64,000 bases of DNA from Microbacterium trichothecenolyticum (GTDB taxonomy: Bacteria > Actinomycetota > Actinomycetes > Actinomycetales > Microbacteriaceae), in assembly GCF_030818955.1 (NCBI RefSeq), contig NZ_JAUTBF010000001.1, positions 496,001 to 560,000 on the forward strand, in the 5' to 3' direction. Below the pieces are notes generated by a model. The model was given only the letters and a program-made list of their open reading frames with translations. It was not told where the DNA came from and ran no database searches. Shown here piece after piece: positions 62,822 through 64,000 of this stretch. How positions within the stretch are numbered: the first letter of the stretch is position 1; the number at the start of each line of letters is the position of its first letter. The position numbers were made by a program, and so were the translations under genes.

Positions 62822-63715
62822 ATGGCCGTCGTCACCATCCGCCAGCTGCTCGACAGCGGCGTTCACTTCGGACACCAGACCCGCCGGTGGAACCCGAAAG
62901 TCAAGCGCTTCATTCTCACCGAGCGCAGCGGCATCCACATCATCGACCTGCAGCAGTCGCTCGGCTACATCGACAAGGCGTACGAGTTCGTCAAGGAGAC
63001 CGTCGCGCACGGCGGCACCATCCTCTTCGTCGGCACCAAGAAGCAGGCGCAGGAAGTCCTCGCCGAGCAGGCGACCCGCGTGGGCCAGCCCTACGTCAAC
63101 CAGCGCTGGCTCGGTGGCCTCCTCACCAACTTCCAGACGGTGTCCAAGCGCCTCGCCCGCATGAAGGAGCTCGAGGAGCTCGACTACGAGAACCCGGCCG
63201 AGAGCGGCTTCACCAAGAAGGAGCTGCTGCTGAAGAAGCGCGAGCTCGACAAGCTGCACAAGTCGCTCGGTGGTATCCGCAACCTGCAGAAGACCCCCTC
63301 GGCGATCTGGGTCGTCGACGCCAAGCGCGAGCACCTCGCGGTCGACGAGGCCAAGAAGCTCGGCATCCCCGTGATCGGCATCCTCGACACCAACGCCGAC
63401 CCCGACGAGTTCCAGTACCCGATCCCCGGCAACGACGACGCGATCCGCTCGGTGAGCCTGCTCACGCGCATCATCGCCGACGCCGCCGCCGAGGGCCTGA
63501 TCCAGCGTCACCAGCCCGCGGGCGAGGCCGAGGCCGCCGAGCCGCTGGCCGAGTGGGAGCGCGAGCTGCTCGAGACGGGCGCCGAGACCACCGAGGCTGC
63601 GACCGAGTCGACCGCAGACGCCGCCGGTGCCGAGGCACACGACGAGGCCGTCGCCGCCGCGTCGGGCGAGACCGCGACCGAGGTCGCCGACGCCGAGGCC
63701 GCCGACAGCAAGTAA
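62822..63715 (+). CDS. rpsB: 30S ribosomal protein S2
   Basis: The 297-aa protein opens [20 protein letters not shown], with [11 protein letters not shown] following, then [21 protein letters not shown] and [26 protein letters not shown]. An acidic Ala/Glu C-terminal extension of about 50 residues is typical of actinobacteria. It is followed by tsf, with a 14-base perfect palindrome TCCTCCGCGGAGGA (63784-63797) in the gap. Confidence 0.97.
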   Translation: MAVVTIRQLLDSGVHFGHQTRRWNPKVKRFILTERSGIHIIDLQQSLGYIDKAYEFVKETVAHGGTILFVGTKKQAQEVLAEQATRVGQPYVNQRWLGGLLTNFQTVSKRLARMKELEELDYENPAESGFTKKELLLKKRELDKLHKSLGGIRNLQKTPSAIWVVDAKREHLAVDEAKKLGIPVIGILDTNADPDEFQYPIPGNDDAIRSVSLLTRIIADAAAEGLIQRHQPAGEAEAAEPLAEWERELLETGAETTEAATESTADAAGAEAHDEAVAAASGETATEVADAEAADSK

Positions 63716-63856
63716 GCCGCGAGGCCGCCGCGTCACCGCGGCGCCACCCGCACAGGCTACGATCCGGCGGGGTCGTGCCCGCCTCCTCCGCGGAGGACGG
63801 CGACACGGCCCCGCCGGGCTCACATTCAGAACCACACGACAAGGAGACGCCACACC

Positions 63857-64000
63857 ATGGCAAACTTCACGATCGCCGACATCAAGGCGCTGCGCGAGCA
63901 GCTCGGCACCGGCATGGTCGACACCAAGAAGGCGCTCGAAGAGGCTGACGGCGACGTCGAGAAGGCCGTCGAGATCCTGCGCCTCAAGGGCGCCAAGGGC
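63857..64000 (+). CDS. tsf: Translation elongation factor Ts, 3' end outside window
   Basis: The first 48 codons are present: [20 protein letters not shown], then [28 protein letters not shown]. This is the UBA-like N-terminal domain that binds EF-Tu. ATG 63857 follows AAGGAG. It is the standard partner of rpsB. Confidence 0.95.
   Translation, partial: MANFTIADIKALREQLGTGMVDTKKALEEADGDVEKAVEILRLKGAKG

Overview
The window is a high-GC actinobacterial chromosome segment. Gene content and order fit the family Microbacteriaceae, probably Microbacterium or a close relative. Evidence for this is the roughly 70% GC coding sequence, frequent GTG starts, many start codons sitting directly behind TAnnnT -10 hexamers (leaderless mRNAs), and the actinobacterial order rsmD-recG-coaD-yceD-rpmF-rnc-mutM-smc-ftsY-ffh-rpsP-khpA-rimM-trmD-rplS-lepB-rnhB-DUF2469-yraN-comM-dprA-xerC-rpsB-tsf. 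The genus is an inference; no rRNA is present.

Layout. 1-2.7 kb: a truncated LysR gene, gltX and tRNA-Gln(CUG). 2.9-4.4 kb: a decayed locus with a headless IclR regulator and a frameshifted Old Yellow Enzyme. 4.5-6.1 kb: a secreted esterase lipoprotein and a small lipoprotein. 6.2-7.1 kb: a lone FRG-domain gene. 7.2-10.1 kb: a ferric-siderophore ABC importer under a DtxR/IdeR-type iron box. 10.3-14.5 kb: the fructose PTS operon fruR-fruK-fruA-ptsH, with fruA frameshifted, ending in a strong terminator. 14.7-17.4 kb: an MBL-fold hydrolase, tRNA-Glu(CUC), and an ECF sigma factor with a membrane DUF4349 partner. 17.5-21.3 kb: TerC, then an LLM monooxygenase coupled to an O-acetylhomoserine sulfhydrylase. 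21.4-23.6 kb: leuCD behind a leucine-rich leader peptide. 23.7-35.6 kb: murA, plsC, gpsA, ddl, DUF3515, thiL, rsmD, recG, coaD, yceD, rpmF, rnc and mutM.

35.7-39.2 kb is an accessory insertion between mutM and smc. It holds a low-GC AIPR-family (abortive infection) gene and, on the other strand, a short operon of a 37-residue ORF, an 88-residue ORF and a double-GNAT acetyltransferase, driven by a near-consensus promoter. 39.4-48.8 kb: smc, ftsY, two small conserved genes, lipA/lipB, a divergent TetR gene and ffh. 48.9-50.8 kb: an SGNH lipoprotein and a GCS2 ligase. 51.0-64.0 kb: the ribosomal protein/tRNA modification cluster, signal peptidase, RNase HII, the natural-competence-type genes comM and dprA, xerC, a DUF3060 lipoprotein, an M23 peptidase, rpsB and the start of tsf.

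The main unexplained signals are as follows. The 7-mer GGATGCC/GGCATCC is strongly over-represented (about 85 copies by eye) and overrides usual codon choice. Four otherwise well-preserved genes (an OYE gene, fruA, DUF3515, map) each carry a single-base frameshift, which points to either residual sequencing indels or recent decay. A deletion scar lies at 3.24-3.30 kb. The leuC and rplS leaders can fold in mutually exclusive ways. A tiny ORF with an excellent promoter and ribosome-binding site lies upstream of the GNAT gene. I found no CRISPR array, insertion sequence or prophage, and no complete new multi-gene system. The AIPR and FRG genes are the only candidate defence genes.
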